Positions 26,519 to 35,288 are shown, numbered from the stretch's first letter. The stretch is DNA of 64,000 bases from Emticicia sp031378345 (GCA_031378345.1 JANNDY010000023.1:8399-72398), one strand, 5' to 3'. The notes: generated by a model from the letters alone, not told the origin. Translations and numbers: made by a program.

Positions 26519-28300
26519 TTGAAACATCTCGCTTATCTCAACAAATACTTTCTGAAATATAAATGGTACTTGATTTTGGGTATCATTTTTACTGTCATTT
26601 CTAATCTTTTTGGCATCCTTCCTGCCCAAATCGTGCGTCATGCCCTCGATTTGGTGAAAGAAACGATTGATATTTATTTTCTTTTTGCTCATTCGCAGAC
26701 CCAAAAAACTATGTACGATGTCTTCACCACAAGCATCGGAATCTATGGTTTGCTTATTTTGGCAATGGCAATTTTGAAAGGAATTTTCCTTTTTGCTGTT
26801 CGTCAAACTATCATTGTAATGTCCCGTCACATCGAATTTGACTTAAAAAACGAAATTTATGCACATTATCAAAGCCTTCCGCTGAGTTTTTATCGTCAAA
26901 ATAATACAGGAGATTTGATGGCAAGGATTTCGGAAGATGTCGGAAAAGTGAGAATGTATGTTGGACCTTCCATCATGTATTTGATGAATATGTTTGTGTT
27001 GGTCGTGTTGGTTTTGAGTTATATGTTTTCGGTCAATACTCGCCTCACTTGGTGGGTTTTGTTGCCAATGCCCATACTTTCGGCAAGTATTTTTATGGTG
27101 AGTACGATTATGAACAAGCGTTCGGAAGAAATACAACGAAGCCTTTCTAATCTTTCAACTTTTGTGCAGGAAGCTTTTTCAGGAATTAGGGTGCTGAAAG
27201 CATTTGCCCGAGAAGATGATTCTGCCAAACGTTTTACGCAAGAAAGTGATGTTTATAAGTCAAAATCATTAGCATTGACCAAGGTAGATTCATTGTTTAC
27301 GCCAACAATTGCTTTGCTGATTGGTTTAAGTACAGTTTTGTGCGTCTATATCGGAGGGCAAGAAATTATTTCAGGAAACCTTACGCCTGGCAATGTTACT
27401 GAATTTATCATGTATGTTTTTATGCTCACTTGGCCCCTCATTGCTTTGGGCTGGACTTCGAGTCAAATTCAACGAGCTGCCGCATCGCAACAACGTATCA
27501 ATGAGTTTTTGAATGTGAAAACAGAAATCGTTTCCAAGAAAAATTTGACCAAAGAAATTGAAGGAAATATTAGTTTCAAAAATGTGAATTTCATCTATCC
27601 AGATTCTGGAATTCAGGCCTTAAAAGATTTCAATCTTGACATAAAAGCGGGTGAATCGGTAGCGATTCTTGGTACAACAGGTTCTGGGAAAAGTACAATT
27701 GCAAACTTGATGGTGAGGATGTATGATACGACTGAGGGAGATGTGTTTTTTGATGAAAATTCTATCAAAGATTATAATGTGCAGCACCTTCGGAGTCAGA
27801 TAGGTTATGTGCCACAAGAAGTGTTCTTGTTTTCAGATACAATCATGAATAATGCACGTTTTGGCTCGCCCAACATGACTGACGAACAAGTGATAAAAGC
27901 CACTCAAGATGCCGATTTATATCAAAATATTATAGATTTTCCTGAGAAATTTGATACAAAGTTAGGAGAGAGAGGAATTACTCTCTCAGGTGGACAAAAA
28001 CAAAGACTTTCAATTACACGTGCCATTGCTCGTGAACCAAAGATATTAATTTTGGATGATTGCCTTTCGGCGGTTGATACAAATACCGAAAATATTATCT
28101 TAAATAACCTTCAACGCATCATGCAAAATCGCACGTCAGTAATTATTTCTCACCGAGTTTCGTCAGCAAAATTGGCTGATAAAATCTTGGTTTTAGACAA
28201 TGGTCAGGTCGTTGAAGAAGGTACACATGAAGAACTTTATGCCAAAGAAGGTACATATCGTGAACTTTACGAAAAACAGTTGCAAACGGAGGAGGTTTAG
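26519..28300 (+). CDS. ABC transporter, fused permease and ATPase (exporter type)
   Basis: 593 residues. The N-terminal six-helix ABC_membrane domain (about 20-310) is followed by the nucleotide-binding domain: Walker A GTTGSGKST, Q-loop YVPQEVFLFS, signature LSGGQKQR, Walker B ILILDDCLSAVD and H-loop SHR. It is a half-transporter of the MsbA/MdlB type, active as a dimer in the inner membrane, exporting lipid or drug-like substrates. No ATG is available near the N-terminus, so the TTG start is accepted. Confidence 0.92.
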   Translation: MKHLAYLNKYFLKYKWYLILGIIFTVISNLFGILPAQIVRHALDLVKETIDIYFLFAHSQTQKTMYDVFTTSIGIYGLLILAMAILKGIFLFAVRQTIIVMSRHIEFDLKNEIYAHYQSLPLSFYRQNNTGDLMARISEDVGKVRMYVGPSIMYLMNMFVLVVLVLSYMFSVNTRLTWWVLLPMPILSASIFMVSTIMNKRSEEIQRSLSNLSTFVQEAFSGIRVLKAFAREDDSAKRFTQESDVYKSKSLALTKVDSLFTPTIALLIGLSTVLCVYIGGQEIISGNLTPGNVTEFIMYVFMLTWPLIALGWTSSQIQRAAASQQRINEFLNVKTEIVSKKNLTKEIEGNISFKNVNFIYPDSGIQALKDFNLDIKAGESVAILGTTGSGKSTIANLMVRMYDTTEGDVFFDENSIKDYNVQHLRSQIGYVPQEVFLFSDTIMNNARFGSPNMTDEQVIKATQDADLYQNIIDFPEKFDTKLGERGITLSGGQKQRLSITRAIAREPKILILDDCLSAVDTNTENIILNNLQRIMQNRTSVIISHRVSSAKLADKILVLDNGQVVEEGTHEELYAKEGTYRELYEKQLQTEEV

Positions 28301-28318
28301 GTGCTTTTTCTACATAAA

Positions 28319-28355
28319 AAAGCCTTACAGGATTTTTTCAATCCTGTAAGGCTTT
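28319..28355. terminator. Bidirectional terminator between ABC exporter and a convergent gene
   Basis: A 16-bp perfect stem (AAAGCCTTACAGGATT with its complement) and a 5-nt loop lie between convergent genes. A-runs precede and T-runs follow. Confidence 0.85.
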
Positions 28356-28368
28356 GTGGTTTTTAATT

Positions 28369-28842
28369 TCAATTTCTTCTTCCATATCGGTCATCGTAAC
28401 GGTCGTTGCCACGATTGTTTCTACCAAAATCTTCATAAGTTACACGGTCACCGTCACGTTTTTCACGGTTAATCCAGCGGTTCAAAACTGTCAAATCTTC
28501 CATCAAATCTTTGCGTTCACGAGGGTCTAAATTACCATCACGTTTGTAACGGTTTTCTTTAAATTCGATTGCTTCTACTTCACGCAATAATCGTTTTGCT
28601 TCACGAGAAGTAATGCGACCGTTTTCGATTCCAAAAGCAATTTGGCGGCGAGCTTCACGTTGATAATTTTCTATTCGGTCATATTTATCATAGCCATTTC
28701 CTCTTCTGCCGTCGTTTCTGCCTTGTTTTTCGTAGCGATTATCATTTCTACCATAATTATCATCACGTCTGTCGTTTCCTCTTTGTGCATCGGCAGCGAT
28801 AGCACTTGCTACCAACATTGCCACAATCGTTAGCTTTCTCAT
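28369..28842 (-). CDS. Secreted low-complexity Arg/Asp/Asn-rich protein
   Basis: 157 residues with a clear signal peptide (MRKLTIVAMLVASAIAADAQ). The mature part has Arg/Asp/Asn/Gly/Tyr-rich low-complexity ends and a central charged helical region (NYQREARRQIAFGIENGRI; LLREVEAIEFKENR). It is probably a periplasmic disordered protein related to other Bacteroidota stress-induced secreted proteins, but no family is certain. Confidence 0.7.
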   Translation of the reverse strand: MRKLTIVAMLVASAIAADAQRGNDRRDDNYGRNDNRYEKQGRNDGRRGNGYDKYDRIENYQREARRQIAFGIENGRITSREAKRLLREVEAIEFKENRYKRDGNLDPRERKDLMEDLTVLNRWINREKRDGDRVTYEDFGRNNRGNDRYDDRYGRRN

Positions 28843-29114
28843 AGTTTTATCGGGCGGCGAACCGCTTTGTTAAATGTTTGTTATTAAACTCGTCCACTTA
28901 TTGGAATTTAATACTTAGATGCAAAACAACAACGAAAGGTTTACTCGACAAAATGTTAATGATTGTTAATAGGGAAATTATGTCTTTCAGAACTTATTTA
29001 GCCATGACTTTTCAAATGCTAATGCAATAATTACACGCAATTCGGCTGAAAGGGAAGGTTGCTGACTCGTATTATTATTTTGGAGGTTTTGTTAGTAATT
29101 TTATAGAAATAATT
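28843..29114. other. Non-coding stretch upstream of a secreted protein and terC region
   Basis: No open reading frame worth calling. It holds the presumed promoter region of the minus-strand gene at 28842 and AT-rich sequence up to the CTAAT box array at 29115. No tRNA-like or other structured RNA was recognised by eye. Confidence 0.5.
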
Positions 29115-29170
29115 CTAAGCTTTTTCTAATGTGTGCTTAATCGGAATCTAATTTAAGCCACCTACATTTG
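29115..29170 (+). promoter_or_regulatory. 11-bp direct-repeat array plus promoter, site 1
   Basis: Boxes CTAAG (29115), CTAAT (29126), TTAAT (29137) and CTAAT (29148) start exactly 11 bp apart. The -7 element TACATTTG (29163-29170) begins 15 bp after the start of the last box. The same geometry is found at 32224-32279 and 36641-36696. This arrangement is typical of activation by an OmpR-family response regulator that binds tandem half-sites covering the -35 region. Confidence 0.8.
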
Positions 29171-29176
29171 TGTGGG

Positions 29177-29250
29177 CTTAATGAATTTATTGGGTTCTTC
29201 AATAGGGCAGTTATAAAAAGTAGTTTAGTTTTAAACTACTTTTTATTTTA
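29177..29250 (+). ncRNA. Candidate short regulated RNA or attenuated terC leader
   Basis: From the expected start about 7 nt after the -7 element to the hairpin at 29215-29244 is only about 70 nt, without an open reading frame. The transcript is therefore either an independent small RNA or a leader that reads through to terC at 29409. A second copy of the terminator's left arm (AAAAAGTAGT, 29287-29296) could pair with the right arm and compete with termination. Ends are inferred. Confidence 0.5.
29215..29244 (+). terminator. Terminator of the candidate small RNA
   Basis: A perfect 13-bp stem (AAAAAGTAGTTTA with TAAACTACTTTTT), 4-nt loop, followed by T-rich sequence. No protein gene lies directly upstream on this strand. 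Confidence 0.8.
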
Positions 29251-29408
29251 TTTCCCATTTTCCCTTCTTAACACATTTATTAAATCAAAAAGTAGTATTT
29301 GAGAAACTCAGTTTTTAATTTCATTTCCAAAGTGTTGAAATCAGTTGATTTCCGTCTACACTTTTATTATCTTCATATGAAAAACAAAAATTAAAACTAC
29401 ACAAAAGA

Positions 29409-30116
29409 ATGTTAGATGCACTGATACCTTTATTATCGTTAATTGCTTTGGAAGTAATTTTAGGGATTGACAACATTATTTTTATCTCAATTCTGGCTGA
29501 CAAATTGCCCGAAGATCAGCGAAATAAGTTGCGTTATTGGGGCATCGGACTGGCAATGGTGATGCGTCTGTGCCTGTTGGGAGTTATTTCTTGGATTCTC
29601 AAACTCGACCAAACACTATTTAGTGTGGCGGAAAAGGACATTTCTGGCAAAGGTCTCATTCTGATTTTTGGGGGCTTATTTTTGGTTTATAAAAGTACCA
29701 AAGAAATCTATCACAAAACCGAAGTAAATCAAACTGACCAGCCTAATGTTCCGTTCAAAAGGAATTTCTCAAAACTGCTTTTGGAGGTCATAATTTTGGA
29801 TTTAGTGTTTTCGATTGATTCCATAATTACAGCTGTCGGCATGGTACAGGAGGTTTGGGTAATGTACACTGCCGTAATCGTAACAGTGCTTATTATGCTG
29901 GTCGCCTCCAAGCCTATCAGTGAGTTTATTGGTAAGCATCCTTCATTCAAGATTTTGGCTTTATGCCTTTTAATGATGATTGGTGTGTCGCTTTTGGCGG
30001 AAGGTTTACACTTTGAAATTCCGAAAGGGTATATTTATTTCTCAATGGCTTTTGCATTTTTAGTCGATATTATTCAGATGAGAACTAACAAACCCTCTAA
30101 AAAGAGAAAACAATAA
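29409..30116 (+). CDS. TerC-family integral membrane protein
   Basis: 235 residues with seven or so membrane helices. The signature EVILGIDNIIFISILADKLP near the start and its internal repeat LDLVFSIDSIITAVGMV hold the paired Asp residues inside helices typical of TerC/Alx proteins, implicated in metal (Mn2+) export or tellurite resistance. It follows a regulated leader region (29115-29250) and is followed directly by a leucine-gene relic. No manganese riboswitch was recognised. Confidence 0.9.
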   Translation: MLDALIPLLSLIALEVILGIDNIIFISILADKLPEDQRNKLRYWGIGLAMVMRLCLLGVISWILKLDQTLFSVAEKDISGKGLILIFGGLFLVYKSTKEIYHKTEVNQTDQPNVPFKRNFSKLLLEVIILDLVFSIDSIITAVGMVQEVWVMYTAVIVTVLIMLVASKPISEFIGKHPSFKILALCLLMMIGVSLLAEGLHFEIPKGYIYFSMAFAFLVDIIQMRTNKPSKKRKQ

Positions 30117-30138
30117 ATTGCAGTAACTTTCGAAGAAA

Positions 30139-30165
30139 CTAATAGTATTCTAATATCGGCCTAAG
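30139..30165 (+). promoter_or_regulatory. Truncated 11-bp direct-repeat array, site 2
   Basis: CTAAT (30139), CTAAT (30150) and CTAAG (30161) are spaced 11 bp. The fourth box and the -7 element expected downstream are absent, because leuC-like sequence begins at that point. Its first 18 bases match those at 32224-32241 with one difference. Confidence 0.6.
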
Positions 30166-30306
30166 TTAAAATTTCTGCTGGGAAATACGCAGTTTCAACT
30201 TCAAATCGTAACTTTGAAGGTCATCAAAGACCGGGAAACACTTTTGGCTTCGCCATTGGTAGCTGCTGCTGTAACTGGTAAAGTTACTGACCCGAGGGAA
30301 CTCTTT
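30165..30306 (+). pseudogene. leuC: Relic of the 3' end of leuC (isopropylmalate dehydratase large subunit)
   Basis: One frame reads KISAGKYAVSTSNRNFEGHQ; the next frame continues TLLASPLVAAAVTGKVTDPR and ELF. Together they match the C-terminal end of LeuC (STSNRNFEGRQG-type motif and the VTDPREL end). A frameshift lies near 30230. The catalytic body of the enzyme is missing, so it cannot function. Confidence 0.85.
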
Positions 30307-30329
30307 AAAACGTTTAACTTTTTTCACAA

Positions 30330-31967
30330 ATGCTACTCGTCAATATTACATCAATTTGGGTAAAGATACTTTTAAGTATTTTAGTATCATTTCACATCTT
30401 TTGTATATGGTATTTTTCAATAAATGCTGGCTGGTGGGACGACTACATTGTAGCATTTTATGAAATAGAAGGGTATTTGAATGCAAAAACTTTGAATGAG
30501 AAGTTTAAAATTTTAGTAGGTCCATTTGGTGACCATCGGTCTATGCTAAGTCGTATCTTTTTTTTAATTCAAATACGTCTAAATGGCAACGTTGTGAATT
30601 ACAGGTACTTGATGATTATCGGTAATGTATTTTCATTGCTAATTGTATGGGTTTTTTATAAAGCATGGAAGATTGAAAAATGGAATTTTTTGTTTTTTAT
30701 ACCTATTGTAATGTTTGTTTTGAATCTGCAATTTTATGAAGCACAGTTTTTTGCAAATGGTGTTTTTGGATATATTGCAATTGTATTTTTCTCAACCTTA
30801 ATAGTTTGGGAAACAGCCTATAAAGGTCGAATTTGGCTGCTGATGATATTAGCTACAATTGCTCTACTGACTTTTGGGAATGCTCTATTTGTGTTGGTAG
30901 CTGTACTAACTCAGTTGATTTTCCAGAGAAGGACTAAAAATGCAATAATTTGGTTAATTTATTGTACAGTCGTAGCAATATTTTACTTTACTGAAATTCA
31001 GAATCCTCATTTTTCAGGTAATACTCAGATTGAAAATATAGATATAATCAAGAGCTTTAAAGCAATGATTTATCATTTAGGAAGTCCGCTAAACTTCAAT
31101 TCAAGTTTAGAATCAAAATTGTGTTTAATTTTAGGAAGTTTACAATTTGTTTTATTGTCTTATTTTATGGTTACAATAGGTCTAAGATTCGTCAATAAAT
31201 TTCCTATAAGCACCATTGATTCATTCTTACTTGGCTTATATATTTTTGGAGGCTTAAGTGTTACAGCAATTGCTTTTTTAAAACATAATATTGGTATGGA
31301 CATAATGTTTTTATCTCGATATAGGTTAGCCCCCACTTTATTATTAATAATATCTTATATAATGTTGATTCGCCTACAAAAGAAAGTGGTGAGTATAGGG
31401 CTATTGATCTTTTCAACTTGTTGTTATTATATACCAACTCAATTGATTTTTTTTAATAAAACCAAAAACTTCCATATTCAAAAACAAGCAGAGAACTGGA
31501 TACTTAAAAATAAAAAAGGGACTTTGGCACCCTTTAATGACCCTTTCGATTTTAGTCGAGTAAAGAATGTACATTTCAAACCTGATGATAGTATAGTAGC
31601 GGCTTTACGGAGCATAGATTTTACTAAAACCAAACCAATAACGCAGTGCTCTGAGTTAGAAATCAAACAAAATCCTAATGGGAGCAGTATCATTTTTCAT
31701 ACAACTCGAAAGATAAGTAAATTTTCAAAAAACAATGGATTACTACTATTTTTCAAAAACCTAAATGCTGCTGATGATTTTTTGGTTACGGCACAAAATG
31801 ATTCTCACCCAAAAGAATTTTTGAAAGAATTAATATATAATAAACATGCTTTTTCAGCTAATATAACAAAAGCGTTTTTCCAGAAGGGCACTTATGATAT
31901 ATATATTCTCGAAATAAAGAACAATACCTTAAATGCTTTTCAAACTAATCAAAAATTGATATTATAG
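30330..31967 (+). CDS. Multi-pass membrane protein, possible GT-C-type glycosyltransferase
   Basis: 545 residues with about ten hydrophobic helices in the first 400 residues and a soluble C-terminal domain of about 140. The first extracytoplasmic loop has NAGWWDDYIVAFYE and FGDHRSMLSRIFF; a paired Asp in that loop is a feature of GT-C lipid-linked sugar transferases, so this role is suggested but not proven. The frame is intact although both flanks are dead leucine genes. It starts 24 nt after the leuC relic and ends 19 nt before the leuD relic, as if all three came from one operon. Confidence 0.7.
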   Translation: MLLVNITSIWVKILLSILVSFHIFCIWYFSINAGWWDDYIVAFYEIEGYLNAKTLNEKFKILVGPFGDHRSMLSRIFFLIQIRLNGNVVNYRYLMIIGNVFSLLIVWVFYKAWKIEKWNFLFFIPIVMFVLNLQFYEAQFFANGVFGYIAIVFFSTLIVWETAYKGRIWLLMILATIALLTFGNALFVLVAVLTQLIFQRRTKNAIIWLIYCTVVAIFYFTEIQNPHFSGNTQIENIDIIKSFKAMIYHLGSPLNFNSSLESKLCLILGSLQFVLLSYFMVTIGLRFVNKFPISTIDSFLLGLYIFGGLSVTAIAFLKHNIGMDIMFLSRYRLAPTLLLIISYIMLIRLQKKVVSIGLLIFSTCCYYIPTQLIFFNKTKNFHIQKQAENWILKNKKGTLAPFNDPFDFSRVKNVHFKPDDSIVAALRSIDFTKTKPITQCSELEIKQNPNGSSIIFHTTRKISKFSKNNGLLLFFKNLNAADDFLVTAQNDSHPKEFLKELIYNKHAFSANITKAFFQKGTYDIYILEIKNNTLNAFQTNQKLIL

Positions 31968-31986
31968 AGTTTTATTTATTACAATC

Positions 31987-32208
31987 ATGGCATACGATAA
32001 ATTTACAGTACTCAAAAGCACCGCAGTTCTGATGCCAATCTAAAATGTGGATACTGACCAAATCATTCCTGCAAGTTTATTAAAAACAACGAGCAGAATA
32101 GATTTCGACAAAAACTTATTCAGAGATTGGTGTTATAATATCGATGATTTTCCGAAAGCAGACTTCGTATTAAATAATCCTATCTACTCTGGCAAAAGTT
32201 TTTTATGA
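31987..32208 (+). pseudogene. leuD: Relic of the 5' end of leuD (isopropylmalate dehydratase small subunit)
   Basis: The frame from ATG 31987 reads MAYDKFTVLKSTAVLMPI, a TAA stop at codon 19, then NVDTDQIIPASLLKTTSR, NLFRDWCYNID and ADFVLNNPIYSGK before a TGA. These match the LeuD N-terminal half (VDTDQIIPARFLK; FVLNNPxYSGK). About 74 of the roughly 195 codons remain. Non-functional. Confidence 0.9.
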
Positions 32209-32223
32209 TTGCAGAAATCAAAA

Positions 32224-32279
32224 CTAATACTATTCTAATATTAGACTAATATCGCTATAATTTTTTACCAGTAATTTTG
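32224..32279 (+). promoter_or_regulatory. 11-bp direct-repeat array plus promoter, site 3
   Basis: CTAAT at 32224, 32235 and 32246 and ATAAT at 32257, each 11 bp apart; -7 element TAATTTTG at 32272-32279, again 15 bp after the last box start. It lies directly upstream of the porin-like gene at 32294 and the downstream two-component operon. Confidence 0.8.
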
Positions 32280-32293
32280 TAAAAAAAAGAAGT

Positions 32294-33024
32294 GTGAAAA
32301 AAATATTTTATTTAGCAGTATTATCAATCTTGACGAGTAACACTATACGTGGTCAGCAAAATTTATTCAATATTCCATCGGGTGATATTACGCCCAAAGG
32401 AAAAGTTTTTTACCAACACCAAATCAATACGTACAGTAATAAGTTTGAGTCGAAAGGGCATTTTGTTTATGGTTTGGGCAACAATGGGACGTTGGTGTGA
32501 ACCTCGTTGGCACGGGAGCTTATTTTACACCCAATTGGAAACCAATTTATAATAACAACTTTGAGCAGGGGGTTGCTCTTTCGCCAACCGTCATGGCAAT
32601 CGCCCAAAAACAATGGGCTTTGGATAAAAATTGGGCAATTAATGTAGGCACACAAATTGGCGTTAATCTAAGCCAAAACACCGACCAAGTAAAACCCGCA
32701 TACATGAATTATGGCTTGGTGAGTTACCAATTCAAGCCAGGTCGGAAAATATTAGTTGGCCCCTACATGACTAATAACTATTACGTCGGTCGTGGAAATC
32801 GCTACGGTATTCAGGCGGGATACGAATGGAAATTGAGCAAAAAACTCTATTTGATGGGCGATTTTATTTCGGGAAGCAAAAAATCGTCGGTGGTAGTTAT
32901 GGGGCTGATGTATAATGTTACGAAGCGAGTACAACTTTGTTTGGGCTATATGGTACCTAATCCTCAGTCAGTCAAAAAACAGGGAGTCGTTTTTGAATTT
33001 AACTGGTACGGCTGGAATTTTTAA
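32294..33024 (+). pseudogene. Outer-membrane protein gene with a single-base frameshift
   Basis: The frame from GTG 32294 has a signal peptide (MKKIFYLAVLSILTSNTIRG) and runs to a stop near 32498. A second frame from about 32490 continues with NLVGTGAYFTPNW to 33024. Restoring one base near 32488 joins them into about 243 residues of beta-strand-rich, Gly/Tyr-rich sequence ending in a C-terminal aromatic (FNWYGWNF), as in outer-membrane barrels. Either a real recent mutation or a sequencing error. It is the first gene after the site-3 promoter. Confidence 0.75.
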
Positions 33025-33105
33025 TGGATTGTTCCCACCAAAATATTAAACAGACATACCGAACACTGTTTCAAGAAGTAGGTAAATTTAAAAAAATCAA
33101 AAAAA

Positions 33106-33768
33106 ATGCACACTAAAAAATTAATTTTCGCTTTTTTTATTCTCGCAAGTATCACAATTTCTTGTAATCAAGTCAATCAAGCCAAACAAGAGGCAACTGA
33201 TTTGGTATCGCAGACCAACAAGGACGTACAAAAAGTAATTGACGATTTAGGATTGGTTTATGTAGAAGAGGGAGCAAGTAGCGTTATTACTTATGAGGAA
33301 GTGAATGCCGCCCAGCAAGCATGGTGCGACGCCTTAGTGAAAATCGGAAAGTTGAAAGAAGAGGGAGGTGACTATATGACTTTTGCCGAAGAAGTACTCT
33401 CGACTGCCTACAATTATGACAATGGCAAAGTGTTTTTTAAGCCTACCTTAGCTTTCGGTGACCAAACTTTTAGAAACGATAAAAAAGGAGCATTGGCATA
33501 TTTTGTCGGCGGCGACCCAGCGTATCCGAACGACAAAGGTTTTGCTCTAACTCCTTGGGTAAAGGCTCGTTATGATAACGCAGGTGAAAAAAATGAGGGT
33601 ATCCAGATTTATGGTTCGGTAGCTATCACGATGGGCAATGTTTGGGTTACCGACAAAACAGGAAAGGAAATAATGGTTGATAAAACTTGGGTTTTTAAGA
33701 AAGGAGTAGATGGAAAACTAAGAATAATTGTTCACAAATCGGCACTTCCGTTTTCACCAACAAAGTAA
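33106..33768 (+). CDS. NTF2/SnoaL-like lipoprotein
   Basis: 220 residues; a lipoprotein signal ends at ITISC (Cys 20). The body contains NAAQQAWCDALVKIG, KVFFKPTLA, ALAYFVGGDPAYPNDKGFALTPW and LRIIVHKSALPFSP, the pattern of a secreted NTF2-like family often mislabelled as phosphoribosyl-AMP cyclohydrolase. No catalytic motif of that enzyme is seen. Position in the regulated island suggests an envelope stress role (inference). Confidence 0.7.
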   Translation: MHTKKLIFAFFILASITISCNQVNQAKQEATDLVSQTNKDVQKVIDDLGLVYVEEGASSVITYEEVNAAQQAWCDALVKIGKLKEEGGDYMTFAEEVLSTAYNYDNGKVFFKPTLAFGDQTFRNDKKGALAYFVGGDPAYPNDKGFALTPWVKARYDNAGEKNEGIQIYGSVAITMGNVWVTDKTGKEIMVDKTWVFKKGVDGKLRIIVHKSALPFSPTK

Positions 33769-33780
33769 TTAATAATCGAA

Positions 33781-33810
33781 GGGTTGGGTAATTTCGCTCA
33801 ACCCATTTTT
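33781..33810 (+). terminator. Terminator after the NTF2-like lipoprotein
   Basis: GGGTTG pairs with CAACCC around a short loop, followed by five T. Confidence 0.6.
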
Positions 33811-33823
33811 CAAGCATAACACA

Positions 33824-34594
33824 ATGAAATACCGCATACTGATAGTTTTCGTGATTTTTATTAATTATTTTTCGATTGCCCAAAATACGAGAATTCGTGA
33901 CAATAACACCATCGGTTGGTACAGTTATGTTGGTACTTTCAATATCAATAAAAATTGGGGATTTCATACCGAATATCAGTGGCGAAGAGATAACGTAATC
34001 ACCGATGCCCAGCAAAATTTATTGAGAGTTGGGGTAAATTATCAAGCAAATCCAAACTTACAGTTTAGAGTGGGCTATGCACTCGCCGAAACTTTTGCCT
34101 ACGGCGATATTTCGATTAATGGCATGGGACGAGATTTTACCGAACACCGAACTTTTCAGGTAGCAACCATTACGAATAAAATATCAAATGTTGATTTTTC
34201 GAGCCGATTTATGCTCGAACAACGTTGGGTGGGGCGATATTCCACAACTGCCGTGAGTAAAGAAGACGAATATCCGTTTTTGAATCGTTTTAGGTATATG
34301 GCTCGTTTTCAGATGCCGCTCAAAGGAAAAACTGTCGAAGTCAAAACACCTTATTTAGCTCTCTACGATGAAATATTGGTTGGTTTTGGTAAAAACGTGA
34401 ATGAGAATATCTTTGACCAAAATCGTTTTGGGATTTTAATCGGGTATCGATTTAATAAAAATTTCAGGTTAGAAGCAGGATATTTAAACCAAACTTTACA
34501 ACTTGGGCGTGAGGTAGAAGGGCGAAATGTTTTTCAGTCGAATAGTGGGCTAATAATCAACTCGGTTTTTAATTTTACCAAGAAAAAAACTTAA
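33824..34594 (+). CDS. DUF2490 outer-membrane protein
   Basis: 256 residues with a signal peptide (to about FSIAQ). The body is an amphipathic beta-strand pattern with WGFHTEYQWRRDN, LRVGVNYQANPNLQFRVGY and FGILIGYRFNKNFRLEAGY, as in DUF2490 barrels. It precedes the response regulator by 4 nt and is therefore probably in the same operon; such barrels may be the monitored or regulated envelope component. Confidence 0.8.
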   Translation: MKYRILIVFVIFINYFSIAQNTRIRDNNTIGWYSYVGTFNINKNWGFHTEYQWRRDNVITDAQQNLLRVGVNYQANPNLQFRVGYALAETFAYGDISINGMGRDFTEHRTFQVATITNKISNVDFSSRFMLEQRWVGRYSTTAVSKEDEYPFLNRFRYMARFQMPLKGKTVEVKTPYLALYDEILVGFGKNVNENIFDQNRFGILIGYRFNKNFRLEAGYLNQTLQLGREVEGRNVFQSNSGLIINSVFNFTKKKT

Positions 34595-34598
34595 TATA

Positions 34599-35288
34599 AT
34601 GATACAAAACAAAAAAATACTCATCGTTGAAGATGAAATAAAGGTAGCAACTTTCATTAAAAAAGGATTGCAAACGCAAAACTTCGATTCTGAAATAGCC
34701 GCTGATGGCAATGAAGCTATCATTTTATTTAATCAAAATGTTTTTGATCTTGTGATTTTGGATATTGGACTACCCGACATGAACGGCTTGGAAGTCTGCG
34801 AGAATATTCGAGCAAAAAACGCTAAAATTCCGATATTGATGCTTACCGCATTGGGCAGCGTTGCCGACAAATTATCTGGTTTTGAAGTCGGAACTGACGA
34901 TTATATGGTAAAACCTTTCGATTTTATGGAGTTATTGGTTCGTGTAAAATCTTTATTAAAAAGGGTTTGTGAAACCGAACTTCCCATCGAAATACTCCAG
35001 GTGGCAGACTTAGAATTGGATTTGACCGAAAAAGTAGCTCGCCGTTCGGGACAAACCATTGACCTCACCGCCCGAGAGTTTAATTTGCTCGAATACCTCA
35101 TGCGAAACCGAGGTCGGGTAATGTCAAAAATTGATATTGCCGAAAAAGTATGGGACATAAATTTTGATACTCGCACTAATTTTATCGAAGTTTATATCAA
35201 TTATCTCCGCAATAAAATAGACAAAGGTTTTTCTAACAAGCTGATTCACACGGTGGTGGGAATGGGCTATATGCTAAAAAACAAATGA
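34599..35288 (+). CDS. Response regulator, OmpR/PhoB family
   Basis: 229 residues. The receiver has acidic residues E11/D12, phospho-acceptor D55 (LVILDIGLPDMNG) and the Lys in YMVKPF. The C-terminal winged helix has IDLTAREFNLLEYLMRNRGRVMS and FIEVYINYLRNKIDKGF. This family binds tandem direct repeats of 10-11 bp, matching the CTAAT arrays at 29115, 32224 and 36641, which makes it the best candidate for the regulator of those promoters (inference). The stop overlaps the kinase start by ATGA. Confidence 0.93.
   Translation: MIQNKKILIVEDEIKVATFIKKGLQTQNFDSEIAADGNEAIILFNQNVFDLVILDIGLPDMNGLEVCENIRAKNAKIPILMLTALGSVADKLSGFEVGTDDYMVKPFDFMELLVRVKSLLKRVCETELPIEILQVADLELDLTEKVARRSGQTIDLTAREFNLLEYLMRNRGRVMSKIDIAEKVWDINFDTRTNFIEVYINYLRNKIDKGFSNKLIHTVVGMGYMLKNK

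Noticed and set aside
29271..29408. A second promoter of the CTAAT-array type directly before terC.
   Set aside because: No 11-bp periodic boxes and no TAnnTTTG at the required spacing were found there.
30117..30329. Structured-looking GC-richer stretch downstream of terC considered as a riboswitch (cobalamin- or manganese-type).
   Set aside because: Translation in two frames matches the LeuC C-terminus (STSNRNFEGHQ and VTGKVTDPREL), so it is a protein-gene relic.
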